DNA from: Lepus europaeus
Lineage: Eukaryota; Chordata; Mammalia; Lagomorpha; Leporidae
DNA: 64,000 nucleotides
NCBI RefSeq assembly: GCF_033115175.1
Contig: NC_084831.1
Span: 46,842,002 to 46,906,001 of the forward strand
Direction of reading: 5' to 3'
Part shown: piece after piece, positions 1-11,876 of the stretch
Numbering within the stretch: position 1 is the stretch's first letter
Layout of the letters: each line of letters begins with the position of its first letter
The notes under the pieces: generated by a model
What the model saw: only the letters and a program-made list of their open reading frames with translations
What the model was told of the DNA's origin: nothing
The model's database searches: none
Program-made: the position numbers and the translations under genes

Positions 1-282
1 GCTTCTGGGATCCCGAGATCGCCAGGAGAAGGGAAGACCCCACGTCCCAGGCAGCGGTACTCCTGGGAAGTCTGTTGGAATCTGGGGCAAGAGACCACTG
101 TCAGGACGCAGCGGCCACTTTCTTCTGCTTTCACCTTTCCGTACCCAGGGCCTCCAACAAGATTACTTGGCTGGGCTGAGCTAGCCACTCCTTGCTTCTC
201 TTCTAGGGACTGGATAGTTGAATGTCCGAATGACTGTTTTGTCAAACAGGTTTTTAAGGAAGAGGTTAGAAAGGAGAGTATA

Positions 283-618
283 GGCCGGTGCCATGGCTCA
301 CTTGGCTAATCCTCTGCCTGTGGCACCGGCACCCCAGGTTCTAGTCCCAGCTGGGGTGCTGGATTCTGTCCTGGTTGCTTCTCTTCCAGTCCAGCTCTCT
401 GCTGTGGCCCAGGAAGGCAGTGGAGGATGGCCCAAGTCCTTGGGCCCTGCACTCGCATGAGAGACCAGGAGGAAGCACCTGGCTCCTGGCTTTGGATCAG
501 CGCGGTACGCTGGCCGCAGCAGCCATTGAGGGGTGAACCAACGGAAGGAAGACCTTTCTCTCTGTCTCTCTCTCTCACTGTCTAACTCTGCCTGTCAAAA
601 AAAAAAAAAAAAAAAAAA
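283..618 (+). mobile_element. CSINE (lagomorph C-repeat SINE), full length
   Basis: Starts with the tRNA-like head (GGCCGGTGCCATGGCT), has a B-box-like GGTTCTAGTCCC, the GCCCAAGTCCTTGGGCC body word, a CT-rich stretch near 555-580 and an 18-A-plus tail. It is flanked by a near-perfect 13-bp target duplication (270-282 and 616-628, one mismatch), so this is a retroposed copy with both ends intact. The long A tail and low divergence suggest a fairly young copy. Confidence 0.95.
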
Positions 619-628
619 GGAGAGTGTA

Positions 629-1560
629 GCCAGTAGATTTGCTGTAAGAATGTGTGACAGCAATGACAGATCTTTAACGCATGTGGCAATACCCATTTAT
701 CTGTCCTGGGTTAGTTGGGATCAGCTGTGGTGATCTTGTCTTGGCTCACTCACATATCTGAGGTTCACTCTTGGCTGAGCGAGGCTGATGGCTCTGCCTT
801 GCTCTGTGTGCTTCTCACTCCTCAGCAAGCTAGGCAGTGGCAGTGGTGCAAGTGACCAAGAGAGAACACGTTAGGCCTCTTGTGGCCAGGCTCAGAACCA
901 GCGCTTCATGACTCCCAGCTCCTTACATTGGCTCCAGCGAGGTACCCAGGTGAATGAATGCATTCTCCCTTTATACCTTCAGGGGAGAAACCTCTTGAGG
1001 CCAAAACAGCCGGGAGGAGGCCCGGCGGGGTTGTGAGGGCACTGTCCACCATGGCAGAGGAGAGAGGAAATGCCGGTGAAAATGACGTGCCATGCAGGCG
1101 AGCTGGGCAACGCACCAGCAAGCTGACCAGAACCCGGCAGTGTTCACAACCCACCACCCGGGAGGGCCTGCTCTCAGCCAGGGGCACATTTGGCCCTGCT
1201 GGCTGTATCTGGTTGAGGACCATCTGATTGGTCAGTGCTGGTGTTGCTCTGGCTGTTACACCTTTTGAAGGCTCCCCTCGCCATTCTCCATTCTACTCAT
1301 CACATCATATCTATGCTCCATTCCTGAAGAGTTCTAATATCCATGCTGTCTTGTCTGTAGATTCAGGGTTCCCTCTTTCCCAGCATGCCTTGCTGAAGTT
1401 GCCTTCTAAGTCTCCCCCCTTTGAGCTGCCAGAGTTGTCCCTCCTGTGCGCACAGTTCTCCCTGTATTTCTGTATTTTCCGACTGCTTTCTGCCTGCCCA
1501 CAATTCTAGTGGCCGAGTTAATTACAGCCCTGTGTTAAAAAGCACTGGGACTCAGACGCC
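629..1560. other. No recognised feature
   Basis: Single-copy-looking sequence. Overlapping open frames on both strands near 906-1227 show no domain I recognise and no splice-site context that would argue for an exon. 1300-1560 is pyrimidine-rich and may already belong to the L2 relic that follows. Confidence 0.5.
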
Positions 1561-1564
1561 TTGC

Positions 1565-1850
1565 CCAGCTGCCTTTTCCCATCTCACATCCACACTTCCT
1601 TCAAGACGGAGCTCAAGCATCACTTCCTCCAGGCCGTCTGCCTCCCTCCCCCCAGCCAGGTGGAGGAGCCTTGCTCTTCTGTGCTCCAACAGCTACCATG
1701 CCCTCTTCGCCACAGCACTAACTACGCTGTGGTCAAGTTGCCTCCTTGAGTCTCTGCCTCCTGCTGCAGACTGGAGCTTCTTCAGGGTAGAGCCTGCCTG
1801 ATCTGGGTTTGTGTCCTCTGCACCCTGGACAAAGTGCAGCACAGCACAGG
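1565..1850 (+). mobile_element. L2 LINE 3'-end relic
   Basis: Has the wording of the L2 3' end in order: a CTTCAAGACGGAGCTCAAGCATCACTTCC-like motif, then CTGGAGCTTCTTCAGGGTAGAGCC (the position of the L2 AGCTCCATGAGGGCAGGGAC motif), then a short end. It is diverged, as expected for an ancient mammalian repeat. Boundaries are approximate. Confidence 0.6.
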
Positions 1851-3600
1851 GAAGCCTTACACTGTTTGGCTTTAATGGAATGGATGCTCACACAATCCAC
1901 AGTGCATTTACAGTAAAGAGCAGCCTATTTGTGCCTCTTCCTTCCGCCTCCTGCACCCTGAGTCTCTCTGATGCCTAAAGAACACACGGATCCAGAGGGT
2001 TCATGCAGGGTGCTAAGTACAGTAATCGAAAGTTTCTGCTTTGATGTTTTTTATTTCAGGAAGCTCCTTGAACAGAGGGTAATTATGGCTGTTAATGGCA
2101 ATCATTTCCCCATAATCTGGTTACATGTCCTGTTTCATTTTAACGATCAGAGCAGCTGTCTTGCAACAAGCCTGGACATGGATCTGGGGGCAGAGCTTCC
2201 TGGGACATACTCTCTTTGGTCTAATTACTCTACCGCCGGAGCACATCTGAGGGTGCAGGGCAGGATGGGGCCATTTTTCTCCCTTTATTTCTTCTAGAAG
2301 ACGGAGCGCTCTGATGCATTGCCATGGCAACTCCAGATGCCCTAGGACCAGAGGCAGGTAGGCGTTCGGAGCTCTGCCCCTCCCTCGCTCTCACACCTTG
2401 CAGTGTGAGCTCTCTGAAGGCAGGGCCACAGTTCCAAAGCAGCAGGTGCCCTTTTCTTTGAATCCACGCTGGGAACATGAAAGTCCAGCAGCCTTATCAG
2501 TGCCTTACAGTCTCTCTCATCTTTCCCCCCACTAACACTTGCTTTACAGGAGGAAATGAGGCTGCTTCAGATGGTTTCACTTTAACGCAAAACAAGACTC
2601 CGCGCCTGTGCATTTGCTGCTAAGTCTATAGGGCAGCTTCCCTGGTCCCAGGCTCTGCGCATGCTCCCTGTGCCTTCCTTGTCTGGAGTCTTTCAAAACG
2701 CAGGGCGGTTCGTAGCAGTAGCTCTGGAATCGAGCAGATCTAAGCTGTGGTTCGCTTTCAGTTGTTCTTGAGGCTTAGTGTCCTCAGAAGGAAAGGCCTT
2801 GTATCTTTTGGCTGTGAGGTTTAGCTCCTTATTTTTAAAATTTGGATGAAAATAGCAGCCTTGGGTGGCTGGCCTCAGGATCAGGCAAAGAGAAACCCAG
2901 GGCAGAGAAGTTGCAATCGAGTGCTTCTGCTCCTTATTTGACTGGTGGTCTTGGTGGGAAAATCTTACAGGTCTGATTAAATACACGTGGGCCCAGGATG
3001 CCCATTTCCGAACTCCAATGAGGCAGGAATAATGGCGATTTATGAACAATGTATTCCAAGCAAAGTGCATCTTTCCCGCAACACGAAGGCACAGAGATGA
3101 CCTGCTGGTCAACGGGTAAACGTGGTGGGAAAGAAAAGGATGCCTTTGGCAAGTTCCCTGGGGCTCCTTACACCTAGCTAACAGCTGTTTTCAATATGTT
3201 GAGTTAGGAAGACAGTCAAAAATAATACCTCGGAAATTTTAGGCCCACAGCTATGAAAAGACCTCCAGGAGGAGGAGGGTTGTCCTTAATCGGGTCATTT
3301 CATTTGATCCATGGTGGGTTTTACTTTATTTTTAAATGAAGTAAACCTGAGGAAAAATTACTGTTCAACACATATTTTTTACACACACTTCCTGGCTTAA
3401 AAAGGTCTGGCTCCATAATCGAAGCAAACATAAAATACATAAAGCAACAAATGGAAACACATGCTGGCATCACCAGTGGTGAGTTCTCCCACAACAAAAA
3501 GTATTTCCAGGAAGTATTACGAAATTTCCAGGCCATGTGAGGTAGTTTGGATAGGATACGGGAACCATTTTCCTTTTTCTCATACAATGTTTTAATGTTC
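1851..3600. other. No recognised feature
   Basis: Unique-looking sequence with no repeat hallmark I can name. The 139-codon minus-strand frame at 2693-3112 shows no domain and no supporting context. Confidence 0.5.
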
Positions 3601-5740
3601 TGAGCTACACATAGGAAAAAAAAAGAATGATTATTTTTATTAATTCTTTTCTCCCTAAGTTTTTCTGCCTTATTTTTCTGAGACTATATGGAATAAAAGA
3701 AAGAAAAGAAGCGTCAGGATCATAGTTGAAAGCAGTGGCCATAGTTTTGGATTTAAGAAGGATGAGCCATCATTTTTTACCCCCCCCCCCCAAGTCCTGA
3801 ACCAGTTGAAAAATAGACACAAGAGACAGATGCATGAAGGTCCTGGACTTGGACCTCAGGCCATATGCACATCCAAGATCTAGGACCTTGAATGGCACAT
3901 AGGCAAAGGAAATACACCACATGTGCAAATGCCTACACAGCCCAGGGCTAGAAGAATTATCCTTCCACATTCTAGTTCCAATGCCAAGGACACAGCTCAA
4001 GGCTCCTCCCTCTACCTGGTCTCAAAACATGGGCAGATGAAAGTGAGGCTGTCGCTGCTCGGCCTGGAGATGAAGCACTCCTTCTTCCAGTAGGGAGGAT
4101 GGGATATTGCATGGAGAAGTAGGGTGGATGTTGACCCGAAGGCAGGCAGCCTCCTCAGGAAACACAAGGAGAGGAAGAAAGGAGATGGACCAGTGGCTGC
4201 ATCCAGATAAATGGCTGCCAGAGCCTTTTACTTCTCAATCTGTAGATGATGTACTGTGTCTTTCTGGTGTCAATACCCCATGAATTGGGTGCTCTACAAC
4301 TCAGTAACACTCGGATACTGCCTACGCAGAGCTAGCATCGGACTCTGCAGGGTTAAGGGTTCTATCCCACCAGACTGCCCTTCCTTCTAAAGTCGGTCAC
4401 AAGTCCAGAGTTCCCATGCTGCTTGCACGTCTGTCCAACTTGGCTACAAATTTAGGGACTACCTGCCCTGCCCCCGGTGTTAGGTCTGATAGTTCACTGA
4501 ACCTATGAACCTATGAAAGTGCTGTGTTTAACAATGACAGTTTTAGGATACAACTGAAGAACAGCCCATTGGAATGCATAGAACAAAGTAAGGGATTGGG
4601 TGAGAAGGTTTCCATGTCCTCCCAGGCACATCACCCACTGAGCAGTACGTGTGTGCACTAGCCTTGAAGTTCCCCAAACCCTGCTGTTCCAGAGTAGTAC
4701 TTAGTGAGTCTTCATTATGTAGCATGGTTGATTAGATCTCTGCCTACTGGTGAATGAACTCAATCTCCAGCACCCTTCTCCTTCTGGAAGGTTGGGGGTT
4801 GGGCTGAAAGTTCCATCTTGTCATGTGTGGCATCCCCCACCCTGACACTATCTAAGTCACCTCGTTAGCATGAACTCAGGTATGTTAGAAAGGAGCCCTT
4901 TAGGAAGTGATGCATGTCAAAAGGCACTCGCTACTCGGAAAATTCCAAGGCTTTTAACAGGTCTGTGCCAGAGTGGGAGAGAGGAAAGATCAAATATATC
5001 TATATTTTTATTATGCCTTAGCACTCAGTTGAAGTTCTTAGATTCTTCTGACTATATTCTCTGTAGATTCTTTTGACCATTTTAAATGGGTTAAGGGACA
5101 AGTTTTATGAACTTTAATTACCTTCCCCTAAACCATTACTTTAATCTGGACACTAAACCTATTTAGAAGTTTCCTAACCTTTCCTCCATAAAGATTTCAG
5201 TTATTATAATTCAAATACAGTTTATGCTTTGAGAGGTTTTTCTTTTAGACCTGATAAATTAAAATGGGAAAAATTGCATCACATTCTAGCTTAACACCTG
5301 TGAAGGTACACAGAACAGATGACCTCACGTCTAACAATATCCCTGCCCTTCCCAACAGAGAGAATTCCAATTAAAATGGAAGGAAAGGCTCCTCTGTGTG
5401 GTTTCACCTCTGGAAAAGGAAAGCCTTTGTCAGAGGGTACATTAACGTGAGAAGTCTCTGGGTGTGCAATCAGAGAAAATTTATAAAAACAGAAAATCAA
5501 TATTTTTACAACTGCAACTAAAAATAATGTATGCATATCCATTTGGAAAACTTGGGAATCAAAAACAACTTACAAATGTACCAAAAAAAAGTGAGTTGTA
5601 ATGGCTAGTGTCTTATTAGAGTGCTAAGGACTTGGTTAAGAACAGGGGATCTGTAAGGTGCTTTCTAGTGTTTAATAGTTGCTTATTACTTAACAAGGAA
5701 GAGTACTTACTTTCCCACTCCCTCTGAGCCAAGACTTCAT
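3601..5740. other. No recognised feature apart from a short C run
   Basis: AT-rich to neutral unique-looking DNA. A poly-C run of about 13 bases lies at 3780-3792. Nothing else stands out; the open frames are short and overlap at random. Confidence 0.5.
3780..3792 (+). repeat. Poly-C mononucleotide run
   Basis: An uninterrupted run of about 13 C preceded by TTTTTTA. It is a simple homopolymer, prone to length variation and sequencing error. Confidence 0.95.
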
Positions 5741-5894
5741 TCCAGGCAATGGAGAAAGGGAAGTCAAAACACCACTCCAAGAGCTTACTCTCATGGAGCA
5801 GTGTGTGTGACCCAAAACGATGCCGATCACGCTAGTGTTCAGTCTGTAATGAATACAGGACGGGCTGAACAAAATATTCTGCATGGATCATTTT

Positions 5895-6022
5895 AGTTAC
5901 TCTGCAGGACATCTCATCAAATTGGTATTGTTAGAATCAAAACTGGAGGTCCAGCGAGGTTCAGTCACCTGACCAAAGTCACGCAGTTCCTGAGTGGCAG
6001 AAGTGGGATTAGTCCTCAAGTC
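5895..6022 (-). mobile_element. MIR SINE relic
   Basis: Contains the reverse-strand MIR core order: AGGTTCAGTCACCTGACCAAAGTCACGCAG, then GAGTGGCAGAAGTGGGATT. It is cut at its right edge by the L1 insertion whose target duplication begins at 6026. Confidence 0.75.
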
Positions 6023-6040
6023 TGTTTCACTCACATTTTT

Positions 6041-6842
6041 TTTCTTTTTTTTTTTAACTTTTATTTAATGAATATAAATTTCCAGTGTACAGCTTATGGA
6101 TTACAATGGCTTCCCCCTCCCATAACTTCCCTCCCACCCGCAACCCTCCCCTCTCCCACTCCCTCTCCCCTTCCATTCACATCAAGATTCATTTTCAATT
6201 CTCTTTATATACAGAAGATCAGTTTAGTATAAAGATTTCAACAGTTTGCACCCACATAGAAACACAAAGTGAAACATACTGTTTGAGTACTAGTTATAGC
6301 ATTAAATCACAATGTACAGCACATTAAGGACAGAGATCCCACATGAGGAGCAAGCGCACAGTGACTCCCGTTGTTGACCCAACAAATTGACACTCTAGTT
6401 TATGGCACCAGGAAAGCTGCTGTCTAAGCTACAATTAAATTTTCTGATTGAGAGGCAAATAGAACCTGATAGAAGGGGCTTGATAATAATCTGGTGGGCT
6501 TTAGGCCTTGTAAGTTAAGAGGCCCAGACCTATCTATCTCTTCACATGGGGTATATCCTAAGGGAGGTGTGAACCTCCTAGGGGAAGGCACTCTGTTGAC
6601 TTTCATTACTTGGCTGGCCTGGGAGGAGAGCTGGCCAGGTAAAGGCAGGTGGCATCTCTAACAAGAAATTTACAGTTCTGCCTGCAATGTTGCTGACCCT
6701 ACTTGACCATCCCCTCAGCTGCAGTGGTCACTTTGGAAGTTGGGCTGAGTGAAGGGCTTTTCAGCTTGGAGCCAATAAGATCTGTGGCTCTGACCTGGGC
6801 ATCCTTCAACTCCACCTGGGCATCCTTCGACTTCAGAGTTGG
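6041..6842 (-). mobile_element. 5'-truncated lagomorph L1 (3' UTR), with target duplication
   Basis: The left end is a poly-T tract followed by TTTTATTTAATGAATATAAA, the reverse complement of the A-tailed L1 3' end. A C-rich CTTCCCTCCCACCCGCAACC stretch shared with the copies at about 33450 and 50390 follows. The insertion is framed by a perfect 15-bp target duplication, TTCACTCACATTTTT, at 6026-6040 and 6843-6857. About 800 bp remain, all apparently 3' UTR; no ORF2 is recognisable. Confidence 0.93.
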
Positions 6843-6857
6843 TTCACTCACATTTTT

Positions 6858-8529
6858 AACTCTCACTTTATTCAAGGGAGGGATTTCTGCTTCTAATTCT
6901 TGTATTCCCTTCTTTTCAAGAGAAGGGCTTTGGATCATAGCAATCTCTCTCTCTCTGTAATTTTTAAAATTAGCAAACAAAATAATGATTGCTGAATTTG
7001 GCCAGCTGTTTGGAAAATCCGAACGCCTCTGGCATTCTCTCCTGGCCAGGCATCAAAGCTTCCATGCTAATGCAAGGTTAGCCTTGAGACAATGGGCGGG
7101 GCCATCTAAGAAGTGAGCAGCAAAAAATGTCAGGTGCAAAATTATTGGTGGAGATGATAAAAGAGGATCCTGGGATATTCAGGTTTGGGCAAAGGAACCC
7201 TTGGAACATCTGTTTGAAGGGGGTAAAATCCCTTGTCTGGGATTGGTGCAGTGTTTTTGCCTTAAGATAAAAAAAATGTGCAACGTGCTCTTGGAGAGGG
7301 CTAGGGTGGGAGATAGAAGAGCAACCCACCTACCTGTTATTTATTTATTTATTTTTTTATAACAGAGCTCTAAGCCAAATACCCTGCCAGGCACTGCCAC
7401 GTTCCCAAACCATGACCTCTGAGTCTGGGGTAGCCGTCGCCCTTGGCTGCACTTCACTTAAAAAACAGCAGCGGAGGTTTCTCCTTTCATGTAGACTGTT
7501 AAGACAAGATGAGAAATGGTTGGGGTGGGTGGAGGAGGGACGCAGGGGTGGTTGGGTGTATTTTCATTCTGCTACTCTCTTTGAACTGCAACTGAATCAC
7601 TTCTCTTGGGGCCATGGAAAGAAGGTGGCCTGCCTGAGGAATTTCAGAGAGAAAAGGGAACTCACACCCTGATGCTGGGCATAAAGGGTTCACTGGGGGG
7701 TAGGGTGGCAGTGAGGTGGGGGTGACTCCAGGGAAGGGAGTGGCAACGGGGGAGGCAAAAGGGGACCTGTATTTAGGAGTTGAGAAAGGTCACTACACAT
7801 CTCCAAAACGAGAGTAGGAGAAATCAAGACCTGAAATGGTCCATGAAGGGTTCCTTAGGCTACGATCTCAGATTTCTCTAGTGAGAGACTGAGGATTTCA
7901 CACTCAGGGTGAGCTAAAGAGAGCTTTGCTAGTTCTCTGTGGAGGAAATGTGAGTGGGAGGACAGCCTTTGGCAGAGGAACGAATGGGGCACCTATTCCA
8001 TTTTGACCTGGGTGGAGTGCTGGGCTGGGTGGGGACCACAGAGCTCAGGACATGATGTCATAGGCAGGTGCAGGCCCTCCTGAGCTCAGGGAGAGACTGC
8101 TCCTTCCCTGTGATGACTGGTGCTCTCGGAAGGGGGAGCCGAGCTGCCATCTTCTCGATGTGTAGTGTGTGACTTTCTTGAACATTGGGTAAAATAATTG
8201 CCTCCATCTGTCTTCTCCAGCCTCTCTCACACCGTAATAAAAATAATAAGGGAGTCAAGAGTGTAATCTCGATTTTATTCCTTCTCCCTTTCTCTACCCT
8301 CCAACCTCTCCTCTTACTAGAAAAAACAGCGATTTAATTTTTGATAGGAGCTCCTCTCTGGTGGCCTAACAGTTTAGAGCAAGTTATAACTTGTCCTCTC
8401 CTGCTGCTGTCCCTTAGGGGACATTGTCTCAGTGGGCAGAGACCATGGTCAAGGTCTTCAGATTTTGAATCCAGGACCTTTTCTTAATAGTCATACCTCT
8501 CAGTCTTCTCAAAACTGTCGTTAAAAATG
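6858..8529. other. No recognised feature; G-rich patch at 7690-7765
   Basis: Unique-looking DNA. A TTTA-rich patch lies at 7337-7360. Between 7690 and 7765 the plus strand has many runs of three to six G (for example GGGGGGTAGGGTGG and GGTGGGGGTG), a weak quadruplex candidate because several loops are longer than 7 bases. No gene or repeat family is recognised. Confidence 0.5.
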
Positions 8530-8872
8530 TTCAGTCTGGGGCATGGCATGGTGGCACAGCGGGTTAAACCACCACCTGTGATTCCAGCATCCTGTATAGG
8601 CACCTGTTTGAGTCCTGGCTATTCCACTTCCTGTCTAGCTCCCTGCCATTGCACCTGAGAAAGCAGTGGAAGATGGCCCAAGAGCTTTGGGCCCCTGCCA
8701 TCCACGTGGGAGATCTGAATGAAGCACCTGGCTCCTGGCTTTGGCCTGACCCAGCCCTGGCCATTGTGGTCTTTTGTGGAGTGCGCCAGTGAATACAAGT
8801 TCTCTGTCTCTGTCTCTCCCGCTCTTTCTCTGTAATTCTTTCTTTAAAATAAACCAATAGATCTTTTAAAAA
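8530..8872 (+). mobile_element. CSINE, older subfamily
   Basis: The head reads GGCATGGTGGCACAGCGGGTTAA with a TTTGAGTCCTGGCT B box, then the AGCAGTGGAAGATGGCCCAAG body and an AATAAACCAATAGATCTTTTAAAAAAA end. The tail type (AATAAA..ATCTTT) differs from the pure-A tail of the copy at 283, marking another subfamily. It is head-to-tail with the next copy. Confidence 0.92.
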
Positions 8873-8881
8873 AACATTCAG

Positions 8882-9138
8882 GATGCCAGCACTGTGCTGT
8901 AGTAGGTTAAGCCTTCACCTCTGGTGCCTGCAACCCATATGGGCGCCGGTTTGAGTCCCAGATGCGCCACTTCCCATCCAGCTTCCTGCTAATGGCCTGG
9001 AAAGCAGTGGAAGATGGCCCCAAGTGCTTGGGCCCCTGCACCCATGTGGAGGACTCTGAGGAGTCTCCTGGCTCCTGGCTTTGGACCTGCCCAGCTCTGG
9101 CTGTTGTAGCCATCTGGGGAAGTGAACCGGCAGGTGGA

Positions 9139-9182
<44 letters not shown>

Positions 9183-9241
9183 GTCTCTCCCTCTCTTTGT
9201 CTGTAACTCTGCTTCTCAAATAAATAAATACATCTTTAAAA
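8882..9241 (+). mobile_element. CSINE, second copy of a head-to-tail pair
   Basis: Head, body and tail are all present (GTTTGAGTCCCAGATGCG B box; AATAAATAAATACATCTTT tail). It contains an internal (CT)n run at about 9141-9180. The bases before it (ACATTCAG) and after it (ACCTTCAG) resemble a short target duplication. Confidence 0.92.
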
Positions 9242-9427
9242 CAACCTTCAGTCTGTCATGGGCTAATGCTTTTATAAAATTCAGGAAGACTTGAATTGCT
9301 GAAGAAATAAAGAATGGAAAAAAGCATATACACTACAAATTCTAGTTTTTTACGGTTAAATCCAATAACCATAAAGTTACTCTATGTATTCTGTCAAAAA
9401 GTTTCTAATTTTTTCTTTTATTTCAAA

Positions 9428-9436
9428 AAATTGTGC

Positions 9437-9477
<41 letters not shown>

Positions 9478-9727
9478 TGTCTGCTCCTTCACTTCTTAAA
9501 TGTTTGCTGGGGCTGAGCTGAGGCCAAAGCCAGGAGCCAGGAACTCAGTCCAGGTCTCCCACGTGGGTGTCAAGGATCCAAGTACTTGAGCCACCACCTG
9601 CTGCCTCCCAGGGTGCATTAACAGGAAGCCAGCATGGGGAGTGGAGCCAGCACTTGAATTCAGGCACCATGCCGTGAGACACAGGCGTTCCGAGCTGCAC
9701 CTTAACCACTGTACTGAGGCCTGCCCC
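9428..9727 (-). mobile_element. CSINE, older subfamily, with (GA)n tract
   Basis: Reverse-strand copy. A (GA)n run of about 36 bases at 9438-9474 is the microsatellite of the 3' part. AGCCAGGAGCCAGGAAC and CCACCTGCTGCCTCCCAG words of the old C-repeat subfamily follow, and it ends at GTACTGAGGCCTGCCCCC. Confidence 0.88.
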
Positions 9728-10268
9728 CGGAGTCCCTGAACGCTTCTCCTCAGCATGGGAGACTGGCCCTGGCCCACGGACTTGCTTTGCGTGGCCCTAG
9801 GGTGCAGCTCCTACTCCACCTCTTCTCCCATAGCCACAGAGCCCAGGGCAGGCAGCCTGCTTGGAGCCCTCTGCTCAGGCTTCAGATCTCCGAGGCCTGG
9901 GAGGCAAGCCCAGTCCCACCCCAAGCTCTGATGGGAGCCCGCGTGTCTGGGATGCTCAGCTTCCTCGCTTCTGATTGTTTTGGATTGCTTGGAGGAGAAA
10001 GCGTGGTCAGAGGTGTGAGGTGCCTTGCACACAGCAGTAGCTCTACAAATGCCCATTTCTGTGCTGCACAGAGGAGGGGGCGGGGACGACGTCGCTTCTT
10101 CGCCCACCTGAATGCACCGCTGACCCCAGTCTAGATTTTTATTTTTTTGTCCCCCACCCTGTTCCCTAGTTACCACTGCACCGCCCCCTGCCCCCATCCC
10201 TGGCCCTGCCCCGATCACCACTCCTCTTGGTGCCGGCACTAGCACCTCGGCCTCCTGGTGCCAGGCCT
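9728..10268. other. No recognised feature
   Basis: GC-richer unique-looking sequence with open frames on both strands (9811-10245 minus, 9787-10134 plus). No domain is recognised. CpG is slightly raised around 10080-10110, but far too short to call an island. Confidence 0.5.
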
Positions 10269-10395
10269 TGTTTCTTTCCCTTGCTCACCAACAGCTCCAT
10301 GAGGGCAGCAACTAGATCTTTTTATTCACTGATATTTCTCTGTCCTAAGCAAAGCAGATGGCCAGTAATGATTGCTTCATTTGCTTCATACAAAT
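10269..10395 (+). mobile_element. L2 LINE 3'-end relic
   Basis: AGCTCCATGAGGGCAGCAAC is close to the L2 3'-end word, followed by a diverged continuation to about 10395. Short fragment, approximate ends. Confidence 0.6.
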
Positions 10396-10493
10396 ACAAT
10401 GTTCTTTAAAATCTGTGCTTGGGTGGGGGCAGGGGGTGAGGAAGTTACCAGGTACCTGCTCCAGTCAGGTGAGGTCTCAGGAAGCCATAACAC

Positions 10494-10827
10494 TTTTTTT
10501 TTTTTAATATTGATTGATTTATTTGAAAGGTGGACTTATAGATAGGGAGAGACAGAGGCAGAGAGAGAGATTGTCCATCTGCTGATTCACTCCCCAAATG
10601 GCCACAACAGCCAGGGTTGGGCAAGACAGAAGCCAGGAGAAAGGAGCTTCATCCAAGTCTCCAGTGTGAGTGCAAGGGACTGAGGACTTGGGCCATCTTC
10701 CATTGCTTTCCCAGGCCATAGCAGGGAGCTGGATTAGAAATGGAGCAACCAGGACACAAACCGGCACCCATATGAGATGCTGGCCCCACAGGCAGAGGCT
10801 TAACTCGCTACGCCACAGCACTGGCCC
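10494..10827 (-). mobile_element. CSINE, full length, with target duplication
   Basis: Begins with a poly-T tail and ends with CACAGCACTGGCCC, the reversed head. It is flanked by a 15-bp target duplication with one mismatch, GAAGCCATAACACTT at 10481-10495 and GAAGCCATAACTCTT at 10828-10842. Confidence 0.95.
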
Positions 10828-10842
10828 GAAGCCATAACTCTT

Positions 10843-11080
10843 ATCTTCTGCTGCCTAGACCCAGATAGCAAAGAGAAGGTTGGCTCTGCCTGCTCACAGG
10901 TGAGGCAGCCTCACTCCTACTCCCCCCAGTGCCTTGGACCTCTGTGGAGTGGAGGGGAACAGGAAACCTTCACAGTCCGATGGCAGGAGATGGGGGTGGG
11001 GTAGAGAGCAGGGAGGTGAGAAGGTCAGGGGCCAGGCTGGTGCAGGGCAGGAAAGAAGGTAAGATGGTGCCCGGCGATGA
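10843..11080. other. No recognised feature; G-rich
   Basis: Short unique-looking spacer. The plus strand holds GGGGGTGGGG near 10990, part of a possible but long-looped quadruplex. Confidence 0.5.
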
Positions 11081-11095
11081 AGAATCATAGACCCA

Positions 11096-11434
11096 GCCGG
11101 CGCCGTGGCTTAACAGGCTAATCTTCCACCTTGCGGCGCCAGCACACCGGGTTCTAGTCCCAGCTGGGGCGTCAGATTCTATCCTGGTTGTCCCTCTTCC
11201 AGGACAGCTCTCTGCTATGGCACAGGAAGGCAGTGGAGGATGGCCCAAGTGCTTGGGCCCTGCACCCGCATGGGAGACCAGGAGAAGCACCTGGCTTCTG
11301 GCTTCGGATCAGCGAGATGCGCCAGCTGCAGCGGCCATTGGAGGGTGAACCAACGGCAAAAGGAAGACCTTTCTCTCTGTCTCTCTCTCTCACTATCCAC
11401 TCTGCCTGTCAAAAAAAAAAAAAAAAAAAAAAAA
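11096..11434 (+). mobile_element. CSINE, young full-length copy with perfect target duplication
   Basis: The head GCCGGCGCCGTGGCTTAAC carries an A-box-like TGGCTTAACAGG, and GGGTTCTAGTCCC is a good B box, so the internal RNA polymerase III promoter looks preserved. The tail has more than 20 A. A perfect 15-bp duplication, AGAATCATAGACCCA, flanks it (11081-11095 and 11434-11448). This is the youngest-looking SINE in the window. Confidence 0.96.
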
Positions 11435-11464
11435 GAATCATAGACCCAGAGATTGGTTAAGTTA

Positions 11465-11582
11465 GGAGGCCCCTGAGAGATGACCTAAGTTGACCCTTAG
11501 TGTACGTGACCCTGGGGCTAGATGGCCTGGCTTTGTGTTCAGCTCCAGCTGTTCCCAGGGGTGTGACTTTGGGGCATGTTTC
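11465..11582 (+). mobile_element. MIR SINE relic (possible)
   Basis: The order GGCTAGATGGCCTGGCTTTGTGTTCAGCTCCAGCTG..GTGTGACTTTGGGGCATGTTTCTTTT follows the MIR core but is well diverged. Confidence 0.45.
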
Positions 11583-11589
11583 TTTTGAA

Positions 11590-11862
11590 AATCAATTGTT
11601 TATTGTTTATCTTATTTGAAGGGAGGAGAGAGAGAGGAAGTAAAAGAGAGAGAAAAATTTTCCATCCACTGAGCCCGTCCCCAGATGCCTGCAAAAACTG
11701 GGGTTGGGCCAGGTTGAAGCCAAGAGCCTAGAACTCAACCCCAGTCTTCGGCAGGGATTCCAGTGCTTGAGCTCTTCCCTGCTGCTCCGAGGGTGTGGAT
11801 AGCAGAAAGCTGCACCGTAAGTGGGGGTGCTGGGACCTGAGCCAGGCACCCAGGTGGTGTCT
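11590..11862 (-). mobile_element. CSINE, old diverged copy
   Basis: GA-rich 3' part (GGGAGGAGAGAGAGAGGAAG), then AAGCCAAGAGCCTAGAAC and TGCTTGAGCTCTTCCCTGCTGC, matching the old C-repeat subfamily. The reversed head is degraded. It directly abuts the next SINE. Confidence 0.78.
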
Positions 11863-11876
11863 TGTTTTGTTTTGTT

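Noticed and set aside
960..1230. Possible CpG island near overlapping frames
   Set aside because: CpG density is not sustained over 200 bases and there is no gene start nearby.
10181..10200. CTCF-like word on the minus strand (AGGGGGCGGTG)
   Set aside because: Only the right half of the core fits; the left half is G-rich instead of CCA.
11096..11170. tRNA-like sequence with A and B boxes
   Set aside because: It is the tRNA-derived head of a CSINE, not a tRNA gene; no cloverleaf or anticodon arm is kept.
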